DNA from: Amylibacter sp. IMCC11727
GTDB lineage: Bacteria > Pseudomonadota > Alphaproteobacteria > Rhodobacterales > Rhodobacteraceae
Direction of reading: 5' to 3'
Length of the DNA stretch: 64,000 bases
Assembly: GCF_029854195.1 (NCBI RefSeq)
Contig: NZ_CP122960.1
Location: 3,292,001-3,356,000 of the forward strand
Part shown: in pieces, positions 35,726 through 44,838 of the stretch
Numbering within the stretch: the stretch's first letter is position 1
Layout: each line of letters starts with the position of its first letter
Position numbers and translations under genes: made by a program
The notes under the pieces: generated by a model
The model's input: only the letters and a program-made list of their open reading frames with translations
Database searches by the model: none
What the model was told of the DNA's origin: nothing

Positions 35726-37300
35726 ATGCCAAACCTCAGCGCCACAACCCCTTTCAAACTGATTACAGGCGGCGCGGCGCTGATCCTTTTATTGATTCTG
35801 ACGATTGGAACGGTAATCGCCGTTGGCACCGCCACCACATTCAATCAGGGCCTGAACCCATCCGATTGGGCCGCGATCCGCTTTACCCTGATCCAAGCAC
35901 TCACCTCGGCGGCCCTGTCCGTCATCATCGCCGTACCCACGGCACGCGCCTTGGCACGCCGCCAATTTCGCGGTCGCCACATCATGGTGTCCCTGCTCGG
36001 CGCCCCTTTTATCCTGCCCGCCATTGTTGCGGTCCTCGGTATCGTATCCATCTGGGGCCGCTCAGGCCTGATTTCTGACGGCCTCACCGCACTTGGGGCG
36101 CAGCCTCTGAACATCTATGGCTTCACAGGTGTCGTGCTGGCCCATGTATTTTTCAACCTCCCCCTTGCCACGCGTCTGATCCTTCAGGGCTGGCTCGCCA
36201 TCCCGTCCGAACATTTCCGCCTCGCCGCACAGCTTGGCTTTTCAACATCCGACGTAAACCGCCAGCTCGAACGCCCCATGCTGCGCAGCACCATCCCTGG
36301 CGCGTTCCTTCTGATCTTCCTCCTGTGCATCACCAGCTTTGCCGTGGCTCTCGCCCTTGGGGGCGGCCCCAAAGCCACAACAGTCGAACTCGCCATCTAC
36401 CAGGCCCTGCGCTTTGACTTTGACCTCTCCAAAGCGGCCATTCTCGCAATGATCCAGTTTTACCTCTGCATCGTCACGGCCCTTGTCACCCTGCGCTTTG
36501 CCCGCCCCACCGATTTTGCACTGGGCCTTGATCTACCGCCAAAACGCTGGGACGGAACCGAACGCGGCGCGCGCATCTTTGACACCACACTCCTTTTCGC
36601 TGTGGCGTTCTTTCTGTTTGCCCCGCTGATCTCGGTTATCCTGCGCGGCCTGCCACCGCTCCTGTCACTTCCGACCCAAGTTTGGCCAGCCCTGCTCAAC
36701 TCGGTATCCATCGCAATCCCCGCCGCGCTGATCGCCACACTGCTGGCCACCGCCCTCGCGGCGCTCATCACATCCCTGTCCAAACGCACCGCAACCTTTG
36801 TGGAATCCATCGGCTTTCTCGCGCTCGCCGCCTCGCCGTTTGTGATCGGCACAGGCTTGTTTATCCTCATCAACCCCTACTTCGATCCCTTCAAACTCGC
36901 CCTGCCCGTCACCGTCGCCGTCAACGCCACTATGTCTCTGCCGTTTGCGCTGCGCATTATCCTGCCCGCCCTCAACCGTGCCGAACAAAACTATGGCCGT
37001 CTCGGCGCATCGCTTGGCATGACAGGATTCACTCTCTTTCGCCTTGCCATCTGGCCCCGCATCAAACGCAGCCTCGGCTTTGCCACAGGATTGGCGGCGG
37101 CGCTGTCCATGGGCGACCTTGGCGTCATCGCCCTGTTTGCCCCACCCGATTTTGCCACGTTGCCTTTGACCATGTATCGCCTTATGGCCGCCTATCAGAT
37201 GGACGCAGCCGCAGGCACAGCCTTGGTGCTGGTGGCCACATCCCTTGCACTGTTCTGGGCTTTTGATCGCGGAGGTCGCATTGACCATCACATTCGATAA
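35726..37300 (+). CDS. thiP: Thiamine ABC transporter, permease
   Basis: A 524-residue inner-membrane permease with two tandem binding-protein-dependent transport modules, about 12 helices, as in ThiP. Each half has an EAA-type loop, for example FRLAAQLGFSTSDVNRQLERPML and YGRLGASLGMTGFTLFRLAIWPRI. It pairs with ThiB and ThiQ to import thiamine. The start follows GTAAAGCAGGCACC, a moderate site. It overlaps thiQ by 20 bases. Confidence 0.93.
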   Translation: MPNLSATTPFKLITGGAALILLLILTIGTVIAVGTATTFNQGLNPSDWAAIRFTLIQALTSAALSVIIAVPTARALARRQFRGRHIMVSLLGAPFILPAIVAVLGIVSIWGRSGLISDGLTALGAQPLNIYGFTGVVLAHVFFNLPLATRLILQGWLAIPSEHFRLAAQLGFSTSDVNRQLERPMLRSTIPGAFLLIFLLCITSFAVALALGGGPKATTVELAIYQALRFDFDLSKAAILAMIQFYLCIVTALVTLRFARPTDFALGLDLPPKRWDGTERGARIFDTTLLFAVAFFLFAPLISVILRGLPPLLSLPTQVWPALLNSVSIAIPAALIATLLATALAALITSLSKRTATFVESIGFLALAASPFVIGTGLFILINPYFDPFKLALPVTVAVNATMSLPFALRIILPALNRAEQNYGRLGASLGMTGFTLFRLAIWPRIKRSLGFATGLAAALSMGDLGVIALFAPPDFATLPLTMYRLMAAYQMDAAAGTALVLVATSLALFWAFDRGGRIDHHIR

Positions 37301-37979
37301 CATCACGCTAACCCAAGGGGATTTCACCCTGACGGCAGACCTGTCCATCGAAGAAGGGCATAAAATCGCGTTGCTCGGCCCATCGGGCGGCGGGAAATCC
37401 ACGCTGCTGTCCGCCCTTGCAGGGTTCAAACAGCCCGATCAAGGCCGCATCCTCTGGAACGGCACGGACATCACGAACGCCCACCCTGCAAAACGACCCA
37501 TCACGCTGTTGTTCCAAGATCACAACCTGTTCCCGCACCTGACCGTGGCGCAAAACATCGGGCTCGGTATCCGCCCCAACCTGCGCCTGTCCGATCAAGA
37601 ACATCAAATCGTCGCCGACGCGCTCACCCGTGTTGGGCTCAAGGGCCAAGGCCCCAAACGCCCCGCGCAACTATCAGGGGGCCAACAACAGCGTGTCGCC
37701 ATCGCCCGCGCCCTTTTGCGCGACAAACCGATCCTCGCCCTCGACGAACCCTTCGCCGCCCTTGGCCCTGCGTTGAAACACGAAATGCTCGATCTGGTGG
37801 CCGAAATCGTAGACACCGCGAACGCGACCCTCATCATGGTCACGCACCAACCCGAAGACGCGGCTTGGATCACCGACCAAACAGTCCTCGTGGCCGAAGG
37901 AACGGCCCACCCGCCGCAAGATACAAAAGACTTGCTGGCAAATCCGCCAGAGGTGTTAAAAGCGTATCTGGGAACCTAA
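37281..37979 (+). CDS. thiQ: Thiamine ABC transporter, ATP-binding protein
   Basis: A 232-residue ATPase. Walker A is GPSGGGKST, the Q-loop is in LFQDHNLFPHLT, the signature is LSGGQQQR, Walker B is LALDEPF, and the H-loop is VTHQ. I choose a TTG start at 37281 because GGAGG precedes it by 6 bases and the product then begins MTITFDNITL, the usual position of the first strand; an ATG at 37245 would add 12 odd residues inside thiP. It overlaps thiP by 20 bases. Confidence 0.9.
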   Translation: MTITFDNITLTQGDFTLTADLSIEEGHKIALLGPSGGGKSTLLSALAGFKQPDQGRILWNGTDITNAHPAKRPITLLFQDHNLFPHLTVAQNIGLGIRPNLRLSDQEHQIVADALTRVGLKGQGPKRPAQLSGGQQQRVAIARALLRDKPILALDEPFAALGPALKHEMLDLVAEIVDTANATLIMVTHQPEDAAWITDQTVLVAEGTAHPPQDTKDLLANPPEVLKAYLGT

Positions 37980-38066
37980 TGCGCGTCAGCGCCATGCCCG
38001 ATCCCATCGCGCTGGCAGCTGTTTGCTTGTAAACTGCGAGAAGCGTTCGCATGGCGCTAACGCGCC
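37980..38066. repeat. Long-arm inverted repeat between thiQ and trmL
   Basis: GCGCGTCAGCGCCATGC (37981-37997) and GCATGGCGCTAACGCGC (38050-38066) are inverted copies with one mismatch, around a ~52-base centre containing smaller complementary steps. It fills the convergent gap between thiQ and trmL and touches the trmL stop. No T-run is present. Confidence 0.6.
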
Positions 38067-38509
38067 TACCCCCGCACTTGCCGCAGCGCCTCGCTGACCG
38101 CCATCCCCGCGCTCATCGCCACATTCAAACTGCGCGCGGCCCCGAACATCGGCAGCTTCACGCGCCCGTCGCAGAAATCATGTACCTCTTGGGGTACCCC
38201 TGCGCTTTCACGGCCCATCAGGATCGTATCCCCCGCCTGAAACTGAAAATCCCACAAAACATCTTCGGCCCGCGTGGTCATCAAAATCACCCGCCCTTGC
38301 CGTGGCGCCGCCACAAACGCCTCCCAACTGTCATGGCGCGAAATATCCGCAATATCCGCATAATCCATCGCCGATCGCTTCAACGCTTTGATCGACAACG
38401 GAAAGCCACAGGGCTCTATGATATCCAGCGGCACGTCAAAACAGGCCGAAAGACGAATCATCGCCCCCACATTCAGCGCGATATCGGGTTGGTAAGCTGC
38501 CAGTCTCAT
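38066..38509 (-). CDS. trmL: tRNA (cytidine(34)-2'-O)-methyltransferase TrmL
   Basis: A 147-residue SPOUT methyltransferase. MRLAAYQPDIALNVGAMIRLSACF at the N-terminus, then the knot motifs ILMGRESAGVP and LPMFGAARSLNVAMSAGMAVSEALRQ. It methylates the wobble nucleotide of tRNA-Leu isoacceptors. The ATG at 38509 gives the usual compact length; the frame is open upstream to 38566. Confidence 0.9.
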   Translation of the reverse strand: MRLAAYQPDIALNVGAMIRLSACFDVPLDIIEPCGFPLSIKALKRSAMDYADIADISRHDSWEAFVAAPRQGRVILMTTRAEDVLWDFQFQAGDTILMGRESAGVPQEVHDFCDGRVKLPMFGAARSLNVAMSAGMAVSEALRQVRG

Positions 38510-38724
38510 ATGTTCTCTCTCTGTGCGCAGTCTGAATGGTGCAAACAACCTTACACCGCCATTCAAAAAGACACACTATGGCCCATTAGTCGCAGTCTGC
38601 GGCCAAAAGCCCGCTAGACGGGGCTCACGCGGATGTGTAGAACGCGGCTGACCGCTCGGATTCCGCCCAGCGGACCCAGTTAGAATGCCCACGCCAAAGT
38701 TGGGCAAGGCAAGGAGAAAAGCAC

Positions 38725-39321
38725 GTGTCTCATGCTGATGAACCCGCAGGCAACCGCCGCGATTTCTTGTATGTTGCAACCGCAGCAACAGGCGCCATCG
38801 TAACAGGCGCCGCGGTATGGCCTTTGGTCAACCAAATGAACCCATCCGCCGACGTTCAGGCGCTCGCGTCTATCGAAGTGGACGTGGACGGCATCGAGCC
38901 TGGCTCTCAGATCACGGTAAAATGGCGCGGTAAGCCTGTTTTCATCCGCCGCCGCTCTGCTGCTGAAATCGAAGAAGCCCGCGCGGTTGCGCTGGCTGAA
39001 TTGCCTGACCAGAACTCTGAAAACGTGAACAAGCCAGACACAGACGCGCTCGACGTCAACCGTTCTGTTGATCACTTCAAAGATGCCGACGGCAACGCAC
39101 CAGAAAACGCTGTCGAAGGCGAATGGCTGGTGATGATGGGCGTTTGTACGCACCTTGGGTGTGTGCCTTTGGGTGATGCAGGTGATTTCGGCGGCTGGTT
39201 CTGCCCATGTCACGGCTCACACTACGACACGGCTGGCCGTATCCGTAAGGGTCCAGCGCCAACCAACCTTCCCGTTCCTCAGGCTGCTTTCATCAGCCCG
39301 ACAATCATTAAACTCGGTTAA
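38725..39321 (+). CDS. petA: Ubiquinol-cytochrome c reductase, Rieske iron-sulfur subunit
   Basis: A 198-residue Rieske protein of the bc1 complex. The twin-arginine anchor is RRDFLYVATAATGAIVTG (11-28). The [2Fe-2S] ligands are in CTHLGC and CPCHGSHYD, with the disulfide cysteines in the same loops. The start is GTG at 38725, behind AAGGAG. It transfers electrons from ubiquinol to cytochrome c1 and is the first gene of petABC; petB starts 12 bases after its stop. Confidence 0.96.
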   Translation: MSHADEPAGNRRDFLYVATAATGAIVTGAAVWPLVNQMNPSADVQALASIEVDVDGIEPGSQITVKWRGKPVFIRRRSAAEIEEARAVALAELPDQNSENVNKPDTDALDVNRSVDHFKDADGNAPENAVEGEWLVMMGVCTHLGCVPLGDAGDFGGWFCPCHGSHYDTAGRIRKGPAPTNLPVPQAAFISPTIIKLG

Positions 39322-39333
39322 GGAGACTAGATC

Positions 39334-40632
39334 ATGGCTGGAATTCCACACGATCACTACGAGCCGAGCTCGAAACCCGAAAAATGGCTGCATAGCCGCC
39401 TGCCCATCGTTGGCTTGCTCTATGACACGCTGATGATCCCAACGCCAAAGAACCTGAACTGGATGTGGATCTGGGGCATCGTTCTGACCTTCTGTCTGGC
39501 GCTGCAAATCATCACTGGCATCGTTTTGGTGATGCACTACACACCGCACGTTGACATGGCGTTCGACAGCATCGAACACATCATGCGTGACGTAAACGGC
39601 GGCTGGGCCATCCGTTACATGCACATGAACGGCGCGTCCCTGTTCTTTATCGCTGTATATGCCCACATGTTCCGTGGCCTTTACTACGGCTCATACAAAG
39701 CACCGCGCGAAATCACATGGATCATCGGTATGTTGATCTATCTCGCGATGATGGCCACTGGCTTCTTGGGCTACGTTTTGCCTTGGGGTCAAATGTCCTT
39801 CTGGGGCGCAACGGTTATCACAGGCCTGTTTGGCGCGATCCCGGGCATTGGTGAATCTCTGCAAACATGGCTCCTTGGTGGGCCAGCGGTGGATAACGCC
39901 ACACTGAACCGCTTCTTCTCGCTGCACTACCTGCTGCCATTTGTGATTGCGGGTCTGGTTATCGTCCACATCTGGGCGTTCCACACCACTGGCAACAACA
40001 ACCCAACTGGGGTTGAAGTGCGCCGCACATCCAAAGCAGACGCCGAGAAAGACACCGTTCCGTTCTGGCCATACTACGTGATCAAAGACCTGTTTGCCCT
40101 CGTGGTAATCCTGATGATCTTTATGGCGGTTGTCGGCTTTATGCCAAACTATCTGGGCCACCCAGACAACTACATCGAAGCAAACGCTTTGGCGACACCT
40201 GCACACATTGTGCCTGAATGGTACTACTTGCCATTCTACGCAATCCTGCGTGCGATCACCTTCGACGTGCTGTTCTTGGATGCGAAATTCCTTGGCGTGT
40301 TGGCCATGTTCGGCTCCATCGCAGTGATGGCCCTTGCCCCTTGGACAGACACATCGTCCGTACGTTCAGGCAAGTATCGCCCAACGTTCAAATGGTGGTT
40401 CTGGCTGCTGGTATTCGACTTCTTCGTTCTGATGTGGGCAGGGTCCCAACCAGCCGAAGGTTTGGTTCCAACGATCTCCTTGATCGGCGCAATCTACTGG
40501 TTCGCGTACTTCTTGGTCATCCTGCCACTGCTGGGTGTTCTTGAAAAACCACTGCCAGTTCCAGAAACAATCGAAGCTGATTTCGATGCTCACTATCCAC
40601 CAAAAGACGCATCCGCGTCTGCGGCAGAATAA
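39334..40632 (+). CDS. petB: Ubiquinol-cytochrome c reductase, cytochrome b subunit
   Basis: A 432-residue cytochrome b with eight predicted helices. Haem-ligating His pairs sit in helices B and D (for example RYMHMNGASLFFIAVYAHMFRG and HYLLPFVIAGLVIVHIWAFH), and the Qo-site PEWY motif is in VPEWYYLPFYAIL. Length fits proteobacterial bc1 cytochrome b. It lies between petA and petC with short spacers. Confidence 0.97.
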   Translation: MAGIPHDHYEPSSKPEKWLHSRLPIVGLLYDTLMIPTPKNLNWMWIWGIVLTFCLALQIITGIVLVMHYTPHVDMAFDSIEHIMRDVNGGWAIRYMHMNGASLFFIAVYAHMFRGLYYGSYKAPREITWIIGMLIYLAMMATGFLGYVLPWGQMSFWGATVITGLFGAIPGIGESLQTWLLGGPAVDNATLNRFFSLHYLLPFVIAGLVIVHIWAFHTTGNNNPTGVEVRRTSKADAEKDTVPFWPYYVIKDLFALVVILMIFMAVVGFMPNYLGHPDNYIEANALATPAHIVPEWYYLPFYAILRAITFDVLFLDAKFLGVLAMFGSIAVMALAPWTDTSSVRSGKYRPTFKWWFWLLVFDFFVLMWAGSQPAEGLVPTISLIGAIYWFAYFLVILPLLGVLEKPLPVPETIEADFDAHYPPKDASASAAE

Positions 40633-40652
40633 TTGAGCTGAGGAGAGATAAG

Positions 40653-41447
40653 ATGAAAAAGACACTCCTTTCCCTCGCCGTAGCTTTCGGCCTCAGCATG
40701 AGCGGTTCCGCCGCTCTTGCCGCAGGTGGCGAAGCAGCCGAGATTGAAAACATCCCGTTTTCTTTTGATGGCCCATTCGGCAAGTTCGACCAGAACCAGC
40801 TGCAACGCGGCCTTCAGGTGTACACCGAAGTTTGCGCAGCCTGTCACGGCCTGCGTCAGGTGGCTTTCCGCAACCTCGCGGATCACGGCGGCCCACACTA
40901 CTCTGCGGACCAAGTGAAAGCCTACGCTGCAGAAAACTTCGAAGTGTATGACGAAGAACTCGACGAAGATCGCGCCGCGAAACCATCCGACAAATTCCCA
41001 GGCAGCAACATCGAAAACGCGCCTGACTTGTCCATGATGGCCAAAGCACGCGCTGGCTTCCACGGTCCTGCGGGTCTTGGTATCAACCAATTGCTCTACG
41101 GCATGGGTGGTCCAGAATACATCGTTGCGATTTTGACAGGCTACACTGGCGAAACAAAAACGCAGGCTGGCGTCACGCTTTATGAAAACAAAGCATTCCC
41201 AGGCGGCTGGATCGCAATGGCTCCCCCAATCGAAGACGGCATTGTCGAATTCGCGGATGGCCACTCCAACGACACACAGCACGCCTCAGAAGACGTTGCC
41301 GCATTCCTTATGTGGACAGCCGAGCCAAAATTGATGGCCCGCAAACAACTGGGCATGGTTTCCGTAATCATGCTGGGCCTCTTGGCCGTTCTGTTGTGGC
41401 TGACAAACAAGAAACTCTGGGCCCCGATCAAACGCAAAGACCACTGA
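40653..41447 (+). CDS. petC: Ubiquinol-cytochrome c reductase, cytochrome c1 subunit
   Basis: A 264-residue cytochrome c1. The signal peptide is followed by the covalent haem motif CAACH (Cys61, Cys64, His65), and an axial Met is likely in the GGWIAMAPPI segment. A C-terminal membrane anchor (LGMVSVIMLGLLAVLLWLTNKKLW) tethers it to the periplasmic face. It is the last gene of petABC, ended by a strong terminator. Confidence 0.96.
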   Translation: MKKTLLSLAVAFGLSMSGSAALAAGGEAAEIENIPFSFDGPFGKFDQNQLQRGLQVYTEVCAACHGLRQVAFRNLADHGGPHYSADQVKAYAAENFEVYDEELDEDRAAKPSDKFPGSNIENAPDLSMMAKARAGFHGPAGLGINQLLYGMGGPEYIVAILTGYTGETKTQAGVTLYENKAFPGGWIAMAPPIEDGIVEFADGHSNDTQHASEDVAAFLMWTAEPKLMARKQLGMVSVIMLGLLAVLLWLTNKKLWAPIKRKDH

Positions 41448-41468
41448 TCAGGCACACAGCTTAAACAC

Positions 41469-41499
41469 AAAGGGCGGGGATATTTTCCCCGCCCTTTTT
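41469..41499 (+). terminator. Rho-independent terminator after petC
   Basis: AAAGGGCGGGGA (41469-41480) pairs with TCCCCGCCCTTT (41486-41497), running into T's. The following 150 bases up to the peroxidase start are AT-rich, unlike the surrounding DNA. Confidence 0.9.
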
Positions 41500-41652
41500 C
41501 TTTGGGTTTTTCTAAACAAGCAAATATTGGCTGAATTTTCTGACTCCACCGATACAATTTGTTTCGCCTTTGGGTTGTGTTATCCTTTCCTAACGGATCG
41601 ATTCCGTAAAATTAATTTTTGAATAAATAACTTTTTATTAGGAGATAGACCC

Positions 41653-43179
41653 ATGGCTCATGGCTCAACCCATTTTGACGTCCTCGCTCCCCGCTCAAAA
41701 CTCTACAAAGGTCCGTTCGGGCGATTGTGTCCCAATCTGCCTGCGTGGAATCACGGGAAAAGCGACGATGACCTCGACGCTTACCTGAAGGACATTGCTG
41801 AAAACCTCATGGTCGAACGTCCAGGCCTGACCCCCAAAGAAATCGCCGCCGATAAAGATTTGGTTCGCGAATTGGAAGCGGAGTTCGATTCAAACATCCC
41901 CGCTGGCTACACCTACTTTGGTCAATTTGTGGACCATGACATTACCTTTGATCCAGCATCCTCTCTGATGCGGCAAAACGATCCGAATGGTTTAGTAAAC
42001 TTCCGCACCCCCCGTCTGGACCTCGATAACGTTTACGGCGCAGGTCCTGATGATCAACCCTACCTCTACAACAAAGAGGACAAAGCCCTGATGGCTGTGG
42101 ACCTCATTGGCGACAACGCACACCATCCCGATCTTCCACGCTATTGCGGAACGGCCCTCATCGGCGACATGCGCAACGACGAAAACAGCATGGTCAGCCA
42201 ACTGCAACTTGCCTTCCTCTTGGCGCACAATGCACTGGTGGAACGGGCCCGTGAACAGTTCAATGGCATCGAAACCAAAGACGTATTTGAAATGGCCCGC
42301 AGAACACTGCGCTGGCTCTATCAGCATATCGTCTGGAACGATTTCATGCCTCGCATCACAATCAACGAAGTACGCGACAGCGCCCTATTTTTGGAGCCCA
42401 CCAAAGATGGCCGCCAAATCTGGAAACTCGGCCTCAAAGACATTTACAACTGGAAACACCACCCCTTTATGCCAGTGGAGTTTTCCGTTGCGGCCTATCG
42501 GTTTGGCCACTCCATGGTGCGCAACTCTTACCAAACCAATGCAGCCGTGCGCGGGTTCGAAGAATTTGCACCCATTTTTCAGATGGGCAAAGCGAAAGAT
42601 ACGGATGATCTGCGCGGGTTCCGCACCATGCAAACCAAAAACATGATCCAGTGGGATTGGTTCTTGGACATGGGCAACGGTCATCCCACCTTTCCACAAA
42701 TGGCGCGGAAAATTGACACGAAACTCGCAAACGCTTTGGCCGCCTTGCCAGACGAAAACGATCCCCTCAACATCCTTGCCTTCCGCAATCTCAAACGAAG
42801 CGTCACCTTTGACCTGCCATCAGGCACGGACGTTGCACGCAAATGGTGCATCAACAACAAGTTCACATTGGACGAAAACGAACCAGACGCGCTGTGGTAT
42901 TACATCCTGCGCGAAGCACAATCCGTGGGCGGAAACGGGCTGGGTCGCGTCGGCTCATTGATTGTCTGCGCCACCTTTGCAGGTCTGTTGAAAGGCGACC
43001 CATGCTCTTGGATCAACATGGACCCATGTTGGAACCCCTCCAAAGAACCACTACTTCGGGACGGAGAAGACAATCAGGACGATCCAAATTGGGCCCTGTC
43101 ATCTATCATTCGTATCGCTGGAATCGATCCAGCGGGCATTGGCACAATCGAACCGATCAAAATGCCAAGGTGCGATTGA
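41653..43179 (+). CDS. Animal-type (cyclooxygenase/myeloperoxidase-like) haem peroxidase
   Basis: A 508-residue peroxidase of the animal haem peroxidase superfamily. GQFVDHDITFDP has the distal His95 next to Asp94, the position that can esterify haem, and YRFGHSMVRNSY has the proximal His. No signal peptide, transmembrane segment or RTX repeats are present, so it may be cytoplasmic or exported by an unseen route. AGGAGATAG precedes the ATG, its leader is AT-rich and it is monocistronic with its own terminator. Substrate unknown; lateral acquisition is plausible. Confidence 0.87.
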   Translation: MAHGSTHFDVLAPRSKLYKGPFGRLCPNLPAWNHGKSDDDLDAYLKDIAENLMVERPGLTPKEIAADKDLVRELEAEFDSNIPAGYTYFGQFVDHDITFDPASSLMRQNDPNGLVNFRTPRLDLDNVYGAGPDDQPYLYNKEDKALMAVDLIGDNAHHPDLPRYCGTALIGDMRNDENSMVSQLQLAFLLAHNALVERAREQFNGIETKDVFEMARRTLRWLYQHIVWNDFMPRITINEVRDSALFLEPTKDGRQIWKLGLKDIYNWKHHPFMPVEFSVAAYRFGHSMVRNSYQTNAAVRGFEEFAPIFQMGKAKDTDDLRGFRTMQTKNMIQWDWFLDMGNGHPTFPQMARKIDTKLANALAALPDENDPLNILAFRNLKRSVTFDLPSGTDVARKWCINNKFTLDENEPDALWYYILREAQSVGGNGLGRVGSLIVCATFAGLLKGDPCSWINMDPCWNPSKEPLLRDGEDNQDDPNWALSSIIRIAGIDPAGIGTIEPIKMPRCD

Positions 43180-43186
43180 TCAAAAC

Positions 43187-43216
43187 AAAAGGGGCGCAAA
43201 GAACAGCGCCCCTTTT
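43187..43216 (+). terminator. Terminator after the haem peroxidase gene
   Basis: AAAAGGGGCGC pairs with GCGCCCCTTTT, an 11-bp stem with an 8-base loop, starting 8 bases after the stop; the T-run is part of the stem, so it can act in both directions. Confidence 0.85.
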
Positions 43217-43237
43217 AACATGCTTTGTGGCACACCC

Positions 43238-43840
43238 CTACAAATTTGCAGGCACGGTATTCACCATACTCTCACGCTTTGAAAATTCCGCCTGCCATGC
43301 CGCCAACGCTGGCCGCCCATCGCGCCAGCCGCGCCCATCGTGGCGGAAATCCAGATACTCCAGCGCAACACCCACAGCAATCTGCGCCGCATCCAAGGGC
43401 CCTGCCAAATGGCTCATCCACCGCTCTTCAATCGCATCCAACGCGCGGGCCACTTTTGACCATTGCGCCTCGACCATGTCTGCAAACTGTTTCTCCTCTG
43501 GCCGTGTGCGGCTCTCGTAAACCATCAACACCGCCGCATCCATGATCCCATCCGCCGTCGCCTCCAGCGTCAGCACTTCCCAAATCCGCGCTTCTGGGTA
43601 CAGATCACCCTCCCCCTGCGCCGACAAATACCGCGTGATCACGCGACTGTCGTAAAGCGCTGGCCCATCAGGCCGTTCCAACGCTGGGATTTTCCCCAAC
43701 GGATTTTGCTCAAGGGGCATATTGTCGGTCAGCAACGGCGTCCCCGCCCGTGTCACCAACTCCAGCTCAATGCCCACCTCTGCCGCACAGACAAGACATT
43801 TGCGCACAAACGGGCTCGCAGGATTCCAATGTAATTTCAT
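43238..43840 (-). CDS. Glutathione S-transferase family protein
   Basis: A 200-residue GST-fold protein. The N-terminal thioredoxin-like domain begins MKLHWNPASPFVRKCLVCAAEVGIELELV, with the SPF(V)RK motif typical of beta/omega-like GSTs and NPLGKIPALERPDGPALYDSRVI. The C-terminal helical domain follows. It probably binds glutathione; the substrate is unknown. The ATG at 43840 is chosen over 43984 because the fold begins there. It is the last gene of a five-gene minus-strand cluster. Confidence 0.87.
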   Translation of the reverse strand: MKLHWNPASPFVRKCLVCAAEVGIELELVTRAGTPLLTDNMPLEQNPLGKIPALERPDGPALYDSRVITRYLSAQGEGDLYPEARIWEVLTLEATADGIMDAAVLMVYESRTRPEEKQFADMVEAQWSKVARALDAIEERWMSHLAGPLDAAQIAVGVALEYLDFRHDGRGWRDGRPALAAWQAEFSKRESMVNTVPANL

Positions 43841-43880
43841 GATTTTGTCCTTTTGATATGCCCGAGCGGGCACACCCGCG

Positions 43881-44153
43881 TCAGACCTTACGCCACCGCA
43901 TCCGCCCCACGGCAGACAGGTCAATTTCAACACCAGGCCCATCGACCCCGAACCGCACAATCCGTTTCCACCGCACGGCACCATTCAGTTGGCTGTTGTC
44001 GTCAACCTTGCGCACAGAAATACCCTCGTCAACCGTATCAAGCGTGTCTTCCACGGCTTGGATCACGGGGCTGATATGGATTTTTCGCACAATGGCAACC
44101 GCGCTGGTCACGGCACTGGCTGCAACAACAATCGGCACAACAGGTAACGGCAT
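43881..44153 (-). CDS. Small unknown protein with N-terminal membrane segment
   Basis: A 90-residue protein. The first 22 residues (MPLPVVPIVVAASAVTSAVAIV) form one hydrophobic helix, followed by a soluble part with a beta-like pattern (GAVRWKRIVRFGVDGPGVEIDLSAVGRMRWRKV). I recognise no family. It sits between the PaiB-like gene and a GST, with GGAGGAGGACC before its ATG, which supports it being real. Confidence 0.65.
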   Translation of the reverse strand: MPLPVVPIVVAASAVTSAVAIVRKIHISPVIQAVEDTLDTVDEGISVRKVDDNSQLNGAVRWKRIVRFGVDGPGVEIDLSAVGRMRWRKV

Positions 44154-44205
44154 TGAGGTCCTCCTCCCCTAAACATAGGGATAAATGGGCCAAATTTCTA
44201 GGGAC

Positions 44206-44829
44206 TCAGCAAGGCGGCTCTTTCATCAATGCCGCCAAGTCACCGATTTCCATCCCAATTCCATCCGCCGCCACACCGGCCGCGCCGCCCAATCGCGCCG
44301 CGTCTTCCTTGTTCTGGCCCAGCTTCCACGTGCCATCAATGCCCGTCACATCCATCGCAATGGGCGCAATCATCCGCATCATTTTCGCGGCCACACCGTC
44401 GCTCATCTTATCCATGGTCCAAATCGGCTTGGGCAACAACCGCGCCTCCATGGCCGATGACAACCGCTCCAGTACCCCATGCAAATCCTCTTGCGGCAAA
44501 GCCCGCAACATCCCACGCAAATGCACCGCCACATAGTTCCACGTAGGCACCTGATCCGCCACACCGTACCAATCAGGCGAGATATAGCTGTCCGCCCCGC
44601 TCACCGCGATCACGGCATCGAGCGGTCCCTCCTGCAAAGCGCGTAAAATCGGATTGGATCGCACCAAATGCGCTTCCAAGCTGCGACCATCTTCGGACAG
44701 TTGAAACGGAATATGGCTCATCAACGGCCCCGCCTCGGCATTCACCGCCAAAACCCCAAACGCACGCTGCCGCGCAAAATCTATGTTCCGCCGCGCCTCT
44801 GCTTTTCGAAATGTGGGATTGGGATGCAC
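44206..44829 (-). CDS. PaiB-like FMN-binding protein
   Basis: A 207-residue split-barrel flavin-binding protein. MHPNPTFR, FGVLAVNAEAGPLMSHIPFQL, GADSYISPDWYG and VPTWNYVAVHLRG match the PaiB/FMN_bind_2 family. The family has been called a transcriptional regulator but may act as a flavin or haem-linked enzyme. It follows the small membrane protein at 44839 by 9 bases. Confidence 0.88.
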   Translation of the reverse strand: MHPNPTFRKAEARRNIDFARQRAFGVLAVNAEAGPLMSHIPFQLSEDGRSLEAHLVRSNPILRALQEGPLDAVIAVSGADSYISPDWYGVADQVPTWNYVAVHLRGMLRALPQEDLHGVLERLSSAMEARLLPKPIWTMDKMSDGVAAKMMRMIAPIAMDVTGIDGTWKLGQNKEDAARLGGAAGVAADGIGMEIGDLAALMKEPPC

Positions 44830-44838
44830 AACCGCCTC

